A stretch of 64,000 nucleotides of DNA from Bradyrhizobium canariense (GCF_900105125.1 NZ_LT629750.1:4863001-4927000); one strand, 5' to 3'. Counted from the first letter of the stretch, positions 1 through 9,245 are shown. Numbers and translations are program-made. Notes: generated by a model from the sequence alone, not told the origin.

Positions 1-1
1 G

Positions 2-2011
2 CTCGGCAAGACCGGAACCAAGCTCGAGGATTTGCCCGTCAGTGTGCAGATCATTCCCCGCGAAGTTCTCACCGAGCAAGGCACCACGACGCTGCGCGAC
101 GCCGTCACCAACGCCAGCGGCATCAATACCGGCGGCCAGGATTCACTGGGCTATTTCGATCACTTCCTGATCCGCGGCCTGAACGCCCAGGTCTATACCG
201 ACGGCTTTTCTGACGGCGATCAGCTCGGCGGTCTGACGCATACGCTGAACGGTGTGCGACGGATCGAAATTCTGGAAGGCCCGGGCTCGGCGTTGTTCGG
301 CAGCGGACCCCCCGGCGGCACCATCAACATCGTCCACTACGATCCATCGCCCGTGTTTCATTGGGGCAGCAGCTTGCAGGCGGGATCGTTTGGGACCGTC
401 ATCAACAGCAATTACGTTACCGGCCCCACCACCATCGACGGCCTGAACTATCGGATCGACACCACCTTCTCGCGCGCGGACGGTTTTCGCGATCTTGCGA
501 GCAGGGACTACGAGGTCCGCCCTGAATTCACTTGGCATGTCCAGGACCACACCCTCACCTTCGCCCTCGACGCCCGCCATATCGAGCAAACACCCGATTC
601 TTACGGCCTGATCTATCTGAACGGCTCGCCGATTACGGGTGTTTCGACCAGCGCGAAGTACTCGACGCCGTTTTCTTTCGCCGATCAGGACTACATCCGC
701 CCCACGCTGACCGACAAATGGGACGTCACGGACTTCCTGACCATCAATAACCGCTTCTCCTATACGCATCGCGACATCGACGTGATGCGTAACAACGACA
801 GCATGAGCTCCACCGGCACGCATATCGTCGGAGATACGCTCGTTGGCCGGCAATTGCGCTCACAGGACGATTCAGACGGCAGCTTGGACTATCAGTTCGA
901 GCCGGTCTGGAAGTTTGGTACGGGCTCGGTGCAGCACACCCTGCTGACCGGCTTCGAATATCAGCATCAGGTTCTGGATACGCAGCGCAGGACGGCCGAT
1001 CTTCCGAACATCGCCAATATCTTCGCACCGACGCCGCCGGAGTTGTCGCCGGCCAGCCTGAATTTCCAGTGCGACGCCAAACATTCCTGCGACAATGATC
1101 ATCTGGTGGCGGATTATTATGGCTTCTACGCCACCGACCAGATGGACCTGACCGACAAATGGAAGCTCCGCGTCGGCCTCCGCCAGGACTTCTATCACGA
1201 GGTGCTGGATCCGCTGATCACCGTGCCGGGCCGCTTCACCAACACCGGCGTACCGCTTATCGCTGGCGTACCGGAAAGCCGCAACGACTCGCCGGTGAGC
1301 TGGAACGTCGGCACGCTCTACAAGATCTACCCCGGTATCTCGCCCTATGTTGGAGTCTCGAAGAGCTACCTTTCAAATTTCAACTCGGAAAATACCTTTA
1401 ACGGCATCGGCGCGCCGGAGTCGGCGCTGCAATATGAGGCCGGCGTCAAGTTCTCGATGTTCCACGACAAGGTCGTTTTGGACACTTCGGCCTTTAACAT
1501 CTCACGTGATAATGTCGCCACGCTGTTCAGCAACAGCCTCGGCCAGGAATCGGTCGCCTTCGACAGCCAGCTCATCAATGGTGTCGAGGCGTCGCTGGAT
1601 GCAGCGATCACCGAGCAGTGGCATCTGCTCGCCAATGCGACCGCGATGGAGGCTGTCGTGACCAATGCTCCGCAGGCCCTGACGACAGTGGGCAATCATC
1701 CGCAGGGCGTTCCGGCCTATATGGCGAACCTCTGGAGCACCTACAAATTTTCGATTGGTGGCGTGCCGGGCTTCCAGGTAGGCGCCGGCGTCAACTATCG
1801 GGACAAGACCTATAGTGATACGACCAACGTCAACTCCGTCCCCGCCTTCGTGATCGGCAACGCGATGATCGGCTGGGACAATGCCAATTGGGGCGTCGCG
1901 CTGAACGTGAAAAACATTACCAACGAACGCTATTTCGTTGCCGCGAACGGCGCCGGCGGATTTGTGGGCGAAGGACTGGGCGCCTTCGTCACCGTCCGCT
2001 ACCACGAATGA
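2..2011 (+). CDS. TonB-dependent siderophore receptor (5' truncated by window edge)
   Basis: Outer-membrane receptor that imports a ferric siderophore using TonB energy. The frame is already open at base 2 and gives about 669 residues to the stop, so the signal peptide, any TonB box and the first plug strand are outside the window. The first in-frame TTG at 32 lies inside the plug and is not the start. The plug shows an RGL segment and the GVRRIEILEGPGSALFG stretch, followed by a long beta-barrel with a Cys pair (CDAKHSC) in a loop near 1070-1090. The protein ends in RYHE, so the aromatic last residue usual for barrel insertion is missing. The family is clear; the siderophore cannot be read from sequence. 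The nearby LacI gene is convergent and need not be related. Confidence 0.93.
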   Translation, partial: LGKTGTKLEDLPVSVQIIPREVLTEQGTTTLRDAVTNASGINTGGQDSLGYFDHFLIRGLNAQVYTDGFSDGDQLGGLTHTLNGVRRIEILEGPGSALFGSGPPGGTINIVHYDPSPVFHWGSSLQAGSFGTVINSNYVTGPTTIDGLNYRIDTTFSRADGFRDLASRDYEVRPEFTWHVQDHTLTFALDARHIEQTPDSYGLIYLNGSPITGVSTSAKYSTPFSFADQDYIRPTLTDKWDVTDFLTINNRFSYTHRDIDVMRNNDSMSSTGTHIVGDTLVGRQLRSQDDSDGSLDYQFEPVWKFGTGSVQHTLLTGFEYQHQVLDTQRRTADLPNIANIFAPTPPELSPASLNFQCDAKHSCDNDHLVADYYGFYATDQMDLTDKWKLRVGLRQDFYHEVLDPLITVPGRFTNTGVPLIAGVPESRNDSPVSWNVGTLYKIYPGISPYVGVSKSYLSNFNSENTFNGIGAPESALQYEAGVKFSMFHDKVVLDTSAFNISRDNVATLFSNSLGQESVAFDSQLINGVEASLDAAITEQWHLLANATAMEAVVTNAPQALTTVGNHPQGVPAYMANLWSTYKFSIGGVPGFQVGAGVNYRDKTYSDTTNVNSVPAFVIGNAMIGWDNANWGVALNVKNITNERYFVAANGAGGFVGEGLGAFVTVRYHE

Positions 2012-2112
2012 ATGGATGCTTCGTCCGCGGCGTGATCGGTACGCCGCGGGCTCGGCACAATAAGACCTGCGGCCGCGCCCATGACGCTGGGGTAGTCAGC
2101 AGGAACGCAAAC

Positions 2113-3111
2113 TCAGCCGCTGTCGCGCAGCACGAGTTCAAAACCGAGATCGACGTGGCGCGGCCCACTGCGCGTCAGCATCAGCTTTGCCGCGGTACGG
2201 CCGATGGCATCGCCATGAACGCGAATAGTGCTGAGGCTCGGCGCGATTAGCCGGCCCATCTCGAGATCACCGAGGCCGATGACGGCAACCGGCTGTTCGG
2301 TAGCCGGTCCGATCCGTAGCAGTCCGGCTTTTCGCAGGCCCGCCATGAAGCCGATGGCATGCGCATCATTGGCGGCAAACACCGCATCGACGCCGGGCAA
2401 CTCGGCCAGCGCGACGGTGCTGCCCGTGGCATTGCGTTCCAGGATCAACCGGCGCGGCATTTTGGCGCCGGCAGCCACAGCGGTGTCCGAGAATCCATGC
2501 CAGCGCCGCGTCGCCCGGGGGTCGTCGCCGCCGATGAATGCCAGGTGCCGGCGGCCCTGCGCAAACAGATGCTGCGCCACTGCGACACCGGCGGCGTAAT
2601 TGTCAAATCCGGCGACCGCATCGATCGGATCCGTCGGCAACTCCCAGGTCTCGACGATCGGAATGCCGGCGCGCCGCAGTAATCTTGCACCGTCATCGGT
2701 GGCAGGCGAGCCCACCATGATGATGGCCTCGGGGCGCCGCGACAGCAGCGCAGCCAGCATATGATCCTCGCGTGCGGCGTCGTAACGCGACTGCGCCAGG
2801 ATCACGGCATAGCCGAGCGGCTCCAGTTCGTCGGACAGGCCCTGCACGGTATCGGCGAAAATCGAGTTCGCGATCGTCGGCACCAGCACGCCGACCGAAC
2901 TGGTGCGGGCGCTCGCCAGCGAGCCGGCGACCAGATTGGGCACGTAGCCCAATTCCCGCATCGCCGCTTCGACCCGAGCCCGGGTTTCGGGCGCCACCAG
3001 ATTGGGCAGGCGCACCACGCGGCTGACGGTGATCGCCGACACCCCGGCCAGTTTGGCCACGGCAGACAGCGTCGGAGCGGAATGGGGTTCATTGGAGTCA
3101 GCAGCGTTCAT
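2113..3111 (-). CDS. LacI-family transcriptional regulator
   Basis: 332-residue DNA-binding regulator. The N-terminus carries the LacI helix-turn-helix (LSAVAKLAGVSAITVSRVV, about residues 15-34) and hinge helix region (PNLVAGSLA), followed by a periplasmic-binding-protein-like ligand domain. Length is normal for the family. It is transcribed divergently from the dioxygenase-transporter-CoA ligase operon that begins at 3216, and an 18-bp near-palindrome of LacI type lies in the 104-bp gap. I infer that it represses that operon, and possibly itself, in response to the imported substrate. The effector is unknown; the ligand pocket cannot be assigned by eye. Confidence 0.93.
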   Translation of the reverse strand: MNAADSNEPHSAPTLSAVAKLAGVSAITVSRVVRLPNLVAPETRARVEAAMRELGYVPNLVAGSLASARTSSVGVLVPTIANSIFADTVQGLSDELEPLGYAVILAQSRYDAAREDHMLAALLSRRPEAIIMVGSPATDDGARLLRRAGIPIVETWELPTDPIDAVAGFDNYAAGVAVAQHLFAQGRRHLAFIGGDDPRATRRWHGFSDTAVAAGAKMPRRLILERNATGSTVALAELPGVDAVFAANDAHAIGFMAGLRKAGLLRIGPATEQPVAVIGLGDLEMGRLIAPSLSTIRVHGDAIGRTAAKLMLTRSGPRHVDLGFELVLRDSG

Positions 3112-3166
3112 CCGGGAACTCTAGCGAGCGCCGGTCAGGAATGCACGATTTGGCTTGTTTCAACCA

Positions 3167-3184
3167 AATGACAGCGCTATCATT
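3167..3184. promoter_or_regulatory. Probable LacI-type operator
   Basis: The 18 bases AATGACAGCGCTATCATT match their own reverse complement at 16 of 18 positions, with the central AGCGCT typical of LacI/GalR operators. The site lies between the divergent LacI gene and the PhyH gene, 32 bp upstream of the chosen PhyH start, which suits repression of the operon promoter. It would lie inside the coding region if the upstream ATG at 3141 were used, which argues for the start at 3216. Confidence 0.72.
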
Positions 3185-3215
3185 AGCGCAAATACCGGTT
3201 ACTAGGGAGAAACCG

Positions 3216-4085
3216 ATGATTTCAGAACAGGATGTGGAGACCTATCGGCGCGACGGCGTGATCGTGGTGCCCGAAGTATTGGACCAGAAAACGCTGGCCG
3301 AAGTGCGCGGCGTGATCACTGAGCTGGTCGCGGGATCAGCCAAGACGCTAGAGCATACCGATGTCTATGACCTCGAGCCCGGCCACACCGCCGAAAGCCC
3401 CCGCGTCCGCCGGATCAAGGCGCCGCACAAGGTGCATGCCATCTTCAACGATATCGTGCGCAGCCCGGCTATCATCGACATCTTGACGAAATTGATCGGC
3501 CCGGGCCTGAGGCTGCACGGCTCCAAGCTCAATATGAAGTCGGCGCGTTACGGATCGCCGGTCGAGTGGCACCAGGATTGGGCTTTCTATCCGCACACCA
3601 ATGACGATGTGCTCGCGATCGGCGTGCTGCTGGACGACTGCGACATCACCAACGGACCGATGCTGGTCACGCCGGGCACGCACACCGGCGAGGTCTGGAA
3701 CCATCACGGCGATGACGGCTGCTTCGCAGGTCTGATCGATCCCGATACCATCAAGAGCGAGATCGATCGCGCGCTGCCTTGCATGGGCCGGGCCGGCAGC
3801 ATGTCGTTCCATCATGTTCGCGCGCTGCACGGATCTGCGCTGAACACCTCGGACCGTCCGCGCAACCTCTTGCTCTACGAAGTTGCGGCAAGCGACGCGT
3901 GGCCGCTGATGGGCGTCAAGGATTTCGACGAATTCAACAGCCGTCTGCTGTCCGGCGATCCGGTCGTGGAGCCGCGGATGACCAATGTTCCCGTGCGCCT
4001 TCCGCTGCCCCCCGCCAGGCGACAGGGGTCGATCTACGAAACGCAGTCCGCGTCGAAGAAATCTTACTTCACCCGCGCCGCGTGA
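3216..4085 (+). CDS. PhyH-family Fe(II)/2-oxoglutarate-type dioxygenase
   Basis: 289-residue member of the phytanoyl-CoA dioxygenase (PhyH) superfamily, which hydroxylates small organic substrates using Fe(II), O2 and usually 2-oxoglutarate. The facial-triad HxD is visible as WHQD (His119, Asp121) and the distal His in LHGS (about His205), followed by an Arg (SDRPR) suited to bind the cosubstrate. The start ATG at 3216 follows AGGGAGAAACC; an in-frame ATG at 3141 has no such site and would include the operator. First gene of the LacI-associated operon, followed 86 bp later by a transporter. It probably carries out the first oxidation of the imported compound (inference). The substrate is unknown. 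Confidence 0.86.
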   Translation: MISEQDVETYRRDGVIVVPEVLDQKTLAEVRGVITELVAGSAKTLEHTDVYDLEPGHTAESPRVRRIKAPHKVHAIFNDIVRSPAIIDILTKLIGPGLRLHGSKLNMKSARYGSPVEWHQDWAFYPHTNDDVLAIGVLLDDCDITNGPMLVTPGTHTGEVWNHHGDDGCFAGLIDPDTIKSEIDRALPCMGRAGSMSFHHVRALHGSALNTSDRPRNLLLYEVAASDAWPLMGVKDFDEFNSRLLSGDPVVEPRMTNVPVRLPLPPARRQGSIYETQSASKKSYFTRAA

Positions 4086-4171
4086 TGCCGACGCGCCCGC
4101 GCCATACGCGGGCGTCTACGATCAAGATAACGATGAAAACAAAATGACAAAAAAGCAAAACGGGGGAAACG

Positions 4172-5509
4172 ATGACGGAGAAGACAGCCGATAGCAGCAT
4201 GCGTGCGCGCTTGCGCGTGATCCTCGCGGCCAGTGTCGGGTCCGCGCTCGAGTGGTACGACTTTTTCCTGTACGGCACTGCCGCAGCGCTGGTGTTCGGG
4301 GATCTCTTCTTTCCGAAAAGCGATCCGGCAATCGGCACGCTGCTGTCGTTCCTGACCTTCGGCGTCGGCTTCGTGGTGCGGCCGCTGGGCGGCATCATGG
4401 GCGACCGGTTCGGACGAAAACCAGTGCTGGTAGCAACATTGCTGATGATCGGCATCGGCACCACGGCGATCGGTCTGTTGCCGACCTATGCCCAAGTCGG
4501 TATTTGGGCGCCGGTCATGCTGGTCGGCCTGCGCGTGATCCAGGGGTTGGGAGCCGGCGCCGAATATGGCGGCGCGGTGATCTATCTGGTGGAGAACGCA
4601 CCGGCGCGCCATCGCGGCTTCTGGGGCAGTTTTGCGCCGCTCGGCGTATCGATCGGCAATCTGCTCGCGGCGGCTGCTTTCGCACTCGTCACCACGCTGC
4701 CGCATGACGAACTGATGTCGTGGGGCTGGCGGCTGCCGTTCCTGGCGAGTTTCACCCTTATTCTGGTCGGCATTTTCGTGCGCTTGCGGGTCGCGGAAAC
4801 CCCGGTCTTTACCGAAGCGGTGCTGGCGCGCGGCAAGGTCGAACGCAATCCGGCGATGCAAGCGCTGCGCCGGCATCCCCGAAATTTCATGGTGGTGCTG
4901 GGCGCGCGGCTGGCCGAAAACGGGCTTGGCTATCTGTTTCCGGTATTTGGCCTCAACTACATCATCACCACGCTGGGCGTACCGAAATCTCAGGCGCTGA
5001 GCGCGTTGATGCTGGCCTTCGTCGTCGAACTGTTCGCCATCGTCAGCTTTGCGTCGCTGTCGGACCGTATCGGCCGGCGTCCGGTCTACATATTCGGCGC
5101 GCTGGCCGGCATAGCATTCGCCTTCCCGTTCTTCTGGCTGATCGAAACCAAAGAGTGGATCTGGATCGCGCTGGCGTTCCTGGTGGCGCGGGCCGTGGTG
5201 ACGGCGGCCATGTTCGGCCCGCAGGCGGCCTATTTTGCCGAGCTGTTTCCGCCGCAGCGGCGCTTTGCCGGCTTTGCTTTCGCGCGCGAATTGGGTTCGC
5301 TGCTGGCCGGCGGTCCTGCACCGGCGCTCGCCGCCGCGCTGGTGGCATGGTCCGGAAGCTGGTGGCCGGTTGCGTGCTACGCAGCCGTTCTGTCCGGACT
5401 GACCGCGGTTGCGATCTGGGCCGGGCCCGAAACCTATGAAGAGAGCATCACCGTCGACAACACGTCCGACGGCGCCATGCACCCCGCGGCAATACCGTTG
5501 CAAGCCTGA
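4172..5509 (+). CDS. MFS metabolite:H+ symporter (MHS family)
   Basis: 445-residue inner-membrane transporter with about twelve hydrophobic segments. The MHS-type signature is visible: SALEWYDFFLYGT near the N-terminus, the loop 2-3 motif GDRFGRKPVL, and its repeat SDRIGRRPVY in the second half. MHS members (ProP, KgtP, ShiA) import organic acids, betaines and related polar metabolites with protons. It starts at ATG 4172 after CGGGGGAAAC. Its position between the PhyH oxygenase and the isomerase suggests it brings in the substrate of this operon. The stop is only 3 bp from the next start, indicating cotranscription. The C-terminal tail after the last helix is short and shows no coiled coil of the ProP osmosensor type. 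Confidence 0.9.
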   Translation: MTEKTADSSMRARLRVILAASVGSALEWYDFFLYGTAAALVFGDLFFPKSDPAIGTLLSFLTFGVGFVVRPLGGIMGDRFGRKPVLVATLLMIGIGTTAIGLLPTYAQVGIWAPVMLVGLRVIQGLGAGAEYGGAVIYLVENAPARHRGFWGSFAPLGVSIGNLLAAAAFALVTTLPHDELMSWGWRLPFLASFTLILVGIFVRLRVAETPVFTEAVLARGKVERNPAMQALRRHPRNFMVVLGARLAENGLGYLFPVFGLNYIITTLGVPKSQALSALMLAFVVELFAIVSFASLSDRIGRRPVYIFGALAGIAFAFPFFWLIETKEWIWIALAFLVARAVVTAAMFGPQAAYFAELFPPQRRFAGFAFARELGSLLAGGPAPALAAALVAWSGSWWPVACYAAVLSGLTAVAIWAGPETYEESITVDNTSDGAMHPAAIPLQA

Positions 5510-5512
5510 ACC

Positions 5513-6437
5513 ATGGCGCAGCAACTTCGTATCCTGCAGTCGCTCTGGGCGATGGAGCGGCGGCTGGCCGATGAGCCGGAATTGCCGCTGCAGACGCAGC
5601 TTGCCATGATCCGCGATGCCGGCTTCGACGGCGCCGGCGTCCGCTTCGTCAACCCTGCTTTCGCAACGGAAGTGACCTGCTTCCTGCGCGACCACGGCAT
5701 GATGTGGGCGCAGTGCTACCCGACCGATGTCGATGATCTCAAACCGGTGCTGGAACTGGTAGCGCGGCTCGGGGACGATCACGTCAACCTGCAGCCGAAC
5801 GTGCGGCCGCATCGGATCGAACAATGCATTCCGCTGCTCGACGGCTGGCGGCGGCTGGCCGATCAGGCGGGCGTGGCGGTGCACGTCGAAACCCATCGCG
5901 ACCGCATGACCACCGACCTGTTCTTCACGTTGCAACTGCTGGATTGTTTTCCAGATCTGCGGCTGACGGCGGACGTTTCGCATTATCTCGTGGGCCGCGA
6001 GTTCGCCTGGCCGGTGGACGAGGTGAACCATGCGATGATCCATCGCATTCTGGATCATAGCTGGGGCATTCATGGACGGATCGCGAGCCGCGAGCAGGTG
6101 CAGATTTCGCTCGGCTTTCCGCAGCACGCGGGCTGGGTCGCGTTGTTCATGGGCTGGTGGGAATACGCCATCCGCTCCTGGCGGAAACGGGCGAAACCTG
6201 ACGCGGTGCTGACCTTCCTGTGCGAACTTGGTCCGCCGCCTTACGCCATCACCGGACCCGACGGCGCCGAGCTGTCGCTGGCAGGACGCGCTGGTCATGA
6301 AGGATATGATCCGGGCGCTGTGGCAGCGCATCATCGACGAGGAAGCGCTCGGCCCATCAAGGTTACGGCTGAACGGACGGACGGCCCTATCGGGACGTTA
6401 TGCAGTTCCCCTCTCCGCATGTACTGCGCTAGACTGA
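5513..6437 (+). pseudogene. Sugar phosphate isomerase/epimerase-like TIM-barrel gene with a frameshift
   Basis: Xylose-isomerase-like TIM-barrel protein, intact for about 254 residues from ATG 5513, with metal-site-like segments HVETHRDR and LTADVSHY. At about 6272-6278 the frame breaks. The original frame reads nonsense (SLAGRAGHEG) on to a stop at 6754, through the next gene's start. The next frame continues the expected ending RWQDALVMKDMIRALWQRI and stops at 6437. A loss of 2 (or 5) bases, or gain of 1, would explain this. It may be a true mutation or an assembly error. Even the repaired tail (after DEEA) looks unusual. It sits 3 bp after the transporter gene, inside the LacI-associated operon. 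Confidence 0.7.
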
Positions 6438-6477
6438 TCTCAAACCGCGGTAAAAAATGTCCGGGGAGGACAACGTC

Positions 6478-7632
6478 GTGCGCAAGGGACGAGTTGTATT
6501 CGGCGCCATGGACGAGGTGGTGTTCGGCACGCCGGCTGCGGCGGCGATCGTGGAGCAGATGGATCGCCTGCGTGCCGAGCGCGCGTTTCTCATGGTCAGC
6601 GGCACGCTCAACCGCGAAACCGACGAGATCGAGAAAATCCGCAACAGCCTCGGGTCTCGCTGCGTGGCGACCTTCGATTCGATGCCGCCGCACACACCGC
6701 GAGAGGCCGTCATCGCTGCCGCCGCGCAGGCCCGCGCGGCCAACGCCGATCTGATCGTCACCGTCGGCGGCGGCTCGATCACCGACGGCGCCAAGGCGGT
6801 GCAAATCTGCCTCGCCAACCACATCAATACCGTCGAGGGCATCGATGCGATCCGGGTGCGTAAAGGCATCACACCGCCGATGACGGCGCCGATCGTGCGC
6901 CAGATCAGCGTGCCGACGACCATTGCCGGCGGCGAGTTCAGCGCGGCGGCCGGTGTCACCAATCAGCGCATTCGCGTCAAGGAAATGCTGCGTCATGAGC
7001 TGACGATACCGCGCGCTGTGATCCTCGATCCCGCCGTCACCGTGCACACGCCGCAATGGCTGTGGCTTTCGACCGGTATCCGCGCCGTCGATCATTGTGT
7101 CGAAGGCTTGTGCTCGCTCGAGGCGCATCCCTACGCCGACGCCCAGGCGTTGAAGGGCCTTTCGATGCTGGCGCAGGCACTGCCGCGCGTGAAGGCCGAC
7201 GCTGCCGATCTCGACGCCCGGCTGGATTGCCAGATCGGCACCTGGCTCTCGATGGGACCGTCATCCGCGGGCGTGCCGATGGGAGCGAGCCACGGCATCG
7301 GCTATGTGCTTGGTGCGGCGTTCGACGTGCCGCATGGCTATACGTCCTGCGTGATGCTGCCGTCGGTGATGCGCTGGAACAAACCTGCCAATGCCGAACG
7401 CCAGACGCTCGTCGCGGCCGCGATGGGACAGCCCGGCAAGGACGCCGCCGATGTGCTCGATGGCTTCATCCGCGGCCTCGGCATGCCGCGCAGCCTGCAG
7501 GACGTCCGCGTCGACCCCGAGCATTTCGACCGGATTGCCGAGCAGGCGATGCGCATACCCTGGATTCAGCGCAATCCGCGCAAGATCGATAGTCCGGCGC
7601 AATTGCGCGAGATTCTTCTTCTAGCCGCGTAG
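6478..7632 (+). CDS. Iron-containing alcohol dehydrogenase / maleylacetate reductase-like oxidoreductase
   Basis: 384-residue NAD(P)-dependent dehydrogenase of the Fe-ADH fold. The nucleotide-binding GGGSITDGAK, the VPTTIAGGE loop and the His segments GASHGIG and VPHGYTS are present. At the usual first metal ligand (Asp in D-x3-H) this protein has Arg (GIRAVDH), so the metal site is incomplete, as in maleylacetate reductases, which work without metal. I chose GTG 6478 because GGGGAGGA lies 7 bp upstream; the in-frame ATG at 6457 has no ribosome site. Fourth gene of the operon, 16 bp before the CoA ligase. It may reduce or oxidise a ring-cleavage or aldehyde intermediate (inference). Confidence 0.85.
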   Translation: MRKGRVVFGAMDEVVFGTPAAAAIVEQMDRLRAERAFLMVSGTLNRETDEIEKIRNSLGSRCVATFDSMPPHTPREAVIAAAAQARAANADLIVTVGGGSITDGAKAVQICLANHINTVEGIDAIRVRKGITPPMTAPIVRQISVPTTIAGGEFSAAAGVTNQRIRVKEMLRHELTIPRAVILDPAVTVHTPQWLWLSTGIRAVDHCVEGLCSLEAHPYADAQALKGLSMLAQALPRVKADAADLDARLDCQIGTWLSMGPSSAGVPMGASHGIGYVLGAAFDVPHGYTSCVMLPSVMRWNKPANAERQTLVAAAMGQPGKDAADVLDGFIRGLGMPRSLQDVRVDPEHFDRIAEQAMRIPWIQRNPRKIDSPAQLREILLLAA

Positions 7633-7648
7633 GAACATTGGAGACGCG

Positions 7649-9199
7649 ATGTACACCGGCAGGCACGCTCATCTCCGCCCCCTTCAACCCGCCTTCATCA
7701 TGGCAAACTCCGGGGAGAGCGTGAGCTATGCCGAGCTGGAAGCCCGCAGCAATCGCCTGGCACATCTGTTTCGTCGCCATGGGCTGAAGCGGCTCGACCA
7801 CTACGCCATCTTCATGGAGAACAACAGCCGCTACCTCGAGGCCTGCGGCGCCGGCGAGCGATCCGGACTATATTTTACCTGCGTGAATTCCTACCTGACG
7901 CCGGGTGAGCTCGCCTACATTCTCACCAATAGCGAGTCGCGCATCCTCATTACATCGGTCGCCAAACTCGACGTCGCGCGGGAGGCGCTGAAGCAGTGCC
8001 CCAGGATCGAACTCTGTATCGTTGCCGACGGTCCCGGCGAGAACGACCGCATCGTCGGGTTACAACAGGCGACCGCCGGGCTGCCCGTGACGCCGATCGG
8101 CGACGAATGCATCGGCACGGCGATGCTTTATTCATCCGGCACGACCGGCCGCCCGAAAGGCATTCTGCGTCCGCTGCCGAAGCAGCCACCCACCCAGCAA
8201 ATGCCGCTGTTCGATTTCCTTCAAAAACTTTGGCAGTACCGCGAAGGCATGATCTATCTCTCGCCCGCTCCGCTCTATCATTCAGCGCCGCAGGCCGCCG
8301 TCAATCTCACGATCCGGATGGGCGGCACCGTCATCGTCATGGAGAGCTTCGATCCGGAGCGTTACCTGGAACTGATCGAGAAATGGAGCGTGACCCACAG
8401 CCAGCTGGTGCCGACGATGTTCTCGCGTATGCTAAAACTGCCGGAGACCGCGCGGTCGCGTTACGATCTGTCATCGCTCGAGATTGCGATCCATGCCGCC
8501 GCGCCCTGCCCGGCGATGGTGAAGCAAGACATGATCGAGTGGTGGGGCCCGATCATTCATGAATATTACGGCGCGACCGAAGGCCTCGGCTTTACCGCCT
8601 GCAACAGCCAGGAATGGCTGACGCATCGAGGGACCGTCGGCAAGGTGCTGTTCGGCAACCTGCATATTCTCGACGAGGACATGCAGCCATGTGCCGTCGG
8701 CACGCCGGGCACGGTCTGGTTCAAGACCGCCTCACCTTTCGAATATTTCAACGATCCGAACAAGACCCGCGAAACCCGCTCACCCGATGGCAGCATGAGC
8801 ACGGTTGGCGACGTCGGCTATGTCGATGGCGACGGCTATCTCTATCTGACCGACCGCGCGACCTTCATGATCATCTCGGGAGGCGTGAACATCTATCCGC
8901 AGGAATGCGAGAACTTGCTGATTACCCATCCCAAGATCGCCGACGCTGCGGTGTTCGGCGTTCCCAACACCGATCTTGGCGAAGAAGTCAAAGCGGTCGT
9001 GCAGCCGATGCCGGGAATCGAACCCGGGCCGGATCTCGCCGAAGAACTGATTCTGTTTTGCAGCCAGGCGCTGTCGCGTCAGAAAGTGCCGCGTTCGGTC
9101 GACTTCGAGGCGGAACTGCCACGGCTCCCAACCGGCAAGCTTTACAAGCGGCTGTTGCGCGACCGCTATTGGGGCAACAAGACGTCGCGCATCGTGTAA
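7649..9199 (+). CDS. AMP-dependent acyl-CoA synthetase/ligase (ANL superfamily)
   Basis: 516-residue enzyme that activates a carboxylic acid as an acyl-adenylate and transfers it to CoA. Adenylate-forming motifs appear in order: YSSGTTGRPKG (about residues 160-170), YYGATEGLG, GDVGYVDGDGYLYLTDR, SGGVNIYPQECEN and the C-terminal catalytic Lys segment PTGKLYKR. Length and motif spacing are normal, so it is likely active. It begins 16 bp after the Fe-ADH-like gene, with GGAGACG before ATG 7649, and is the last gene of the LacI-associated operon. Its presence implies that the pathway ends in a CoA thioester. The acid cannot be assigned. Confidence 0.92.
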   Translation: MYTGRHAHLRPLQPAFIMANSGESVSYAELEARSNRLAHLFRRHGLKRLDHYAIFMENNSRYLEACGAGERSGLYFTCVNSYLTPGELAYILTNSESRILITSVAKLDVAREALKQCPRIELCIVADGPGENDRIVGLQQATAGLPVTPIGDECIGTAMLYSSGTTGRPKGILRPLPKQPPTQQMPLFDFLQKLWQYREGMIYLSPAPLYHSAPQAAVNLTIRMGGTVIVMESFDPERYLELIEKWSVTHSQLVPTMFSRMLKLPETARSRYDLSSLEIAIHAAAPCPAMVKQDMIEWWGPIIHEYYGATEGLGFTACNSQEWLTHRGTVGKVLFGNLHILDEDMQPCAVGTPGTVWFKTASPFEYFNDPNKTRETRSPDGSMSTVGDVGYVDGDGYLYLTDRATFMIISGGVNIYPQECENLLITHPKIADAAVFGVPNTDLGEEVKAVVQPMPGIEPGPDLAEELILFCSQALSRQKVPRSVDFEAELPRLPTGKLYKRLLRDRYWGNKTSRIV

Positions 9200-9222
9200 G
9201 CGTCGCTCCACGAGAGTTGATC

Positions 9223-9245
9223 CCAAAAGTGGAACCGGCTTTTGG
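9223..9245. repeat. Short palindromic repeat / hairpin downstream of CoA ligase
   Basis: CCAAAAG (9223-9229) and CTTTTGG (9239-9245) form a 7-bp stem around TGGAACCGG. The sequence resembles the core of the longer dispersed repeats at 11459-11510 and 33935-33984. It may terminate the operon. There is no T-run, so this is weak as an intrinsic terminator. Confidence 0.5.

Noticed and set aside
3141..3215. Upstream ATG extending the PhyH protein by 25 residues
   Set aside because: No ribosome site, and it would place the LacI operator inside the gene; ATG 3216 has AGGGAGAAACC before it.
4064..6334. 756-codon open frame on the minus strand
   Set aside because: Antisense to the MHS transporter and isomerase genes; rich in Arg/His/Gln with no membrane or catalytic pattern, a high-GC shadow.
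6438..6754. Read-through of the isomerase frame to 6754
   Set aside because: The peptide after 6278 is out of the family frame and overlaps the next gene's ribosome site and start.
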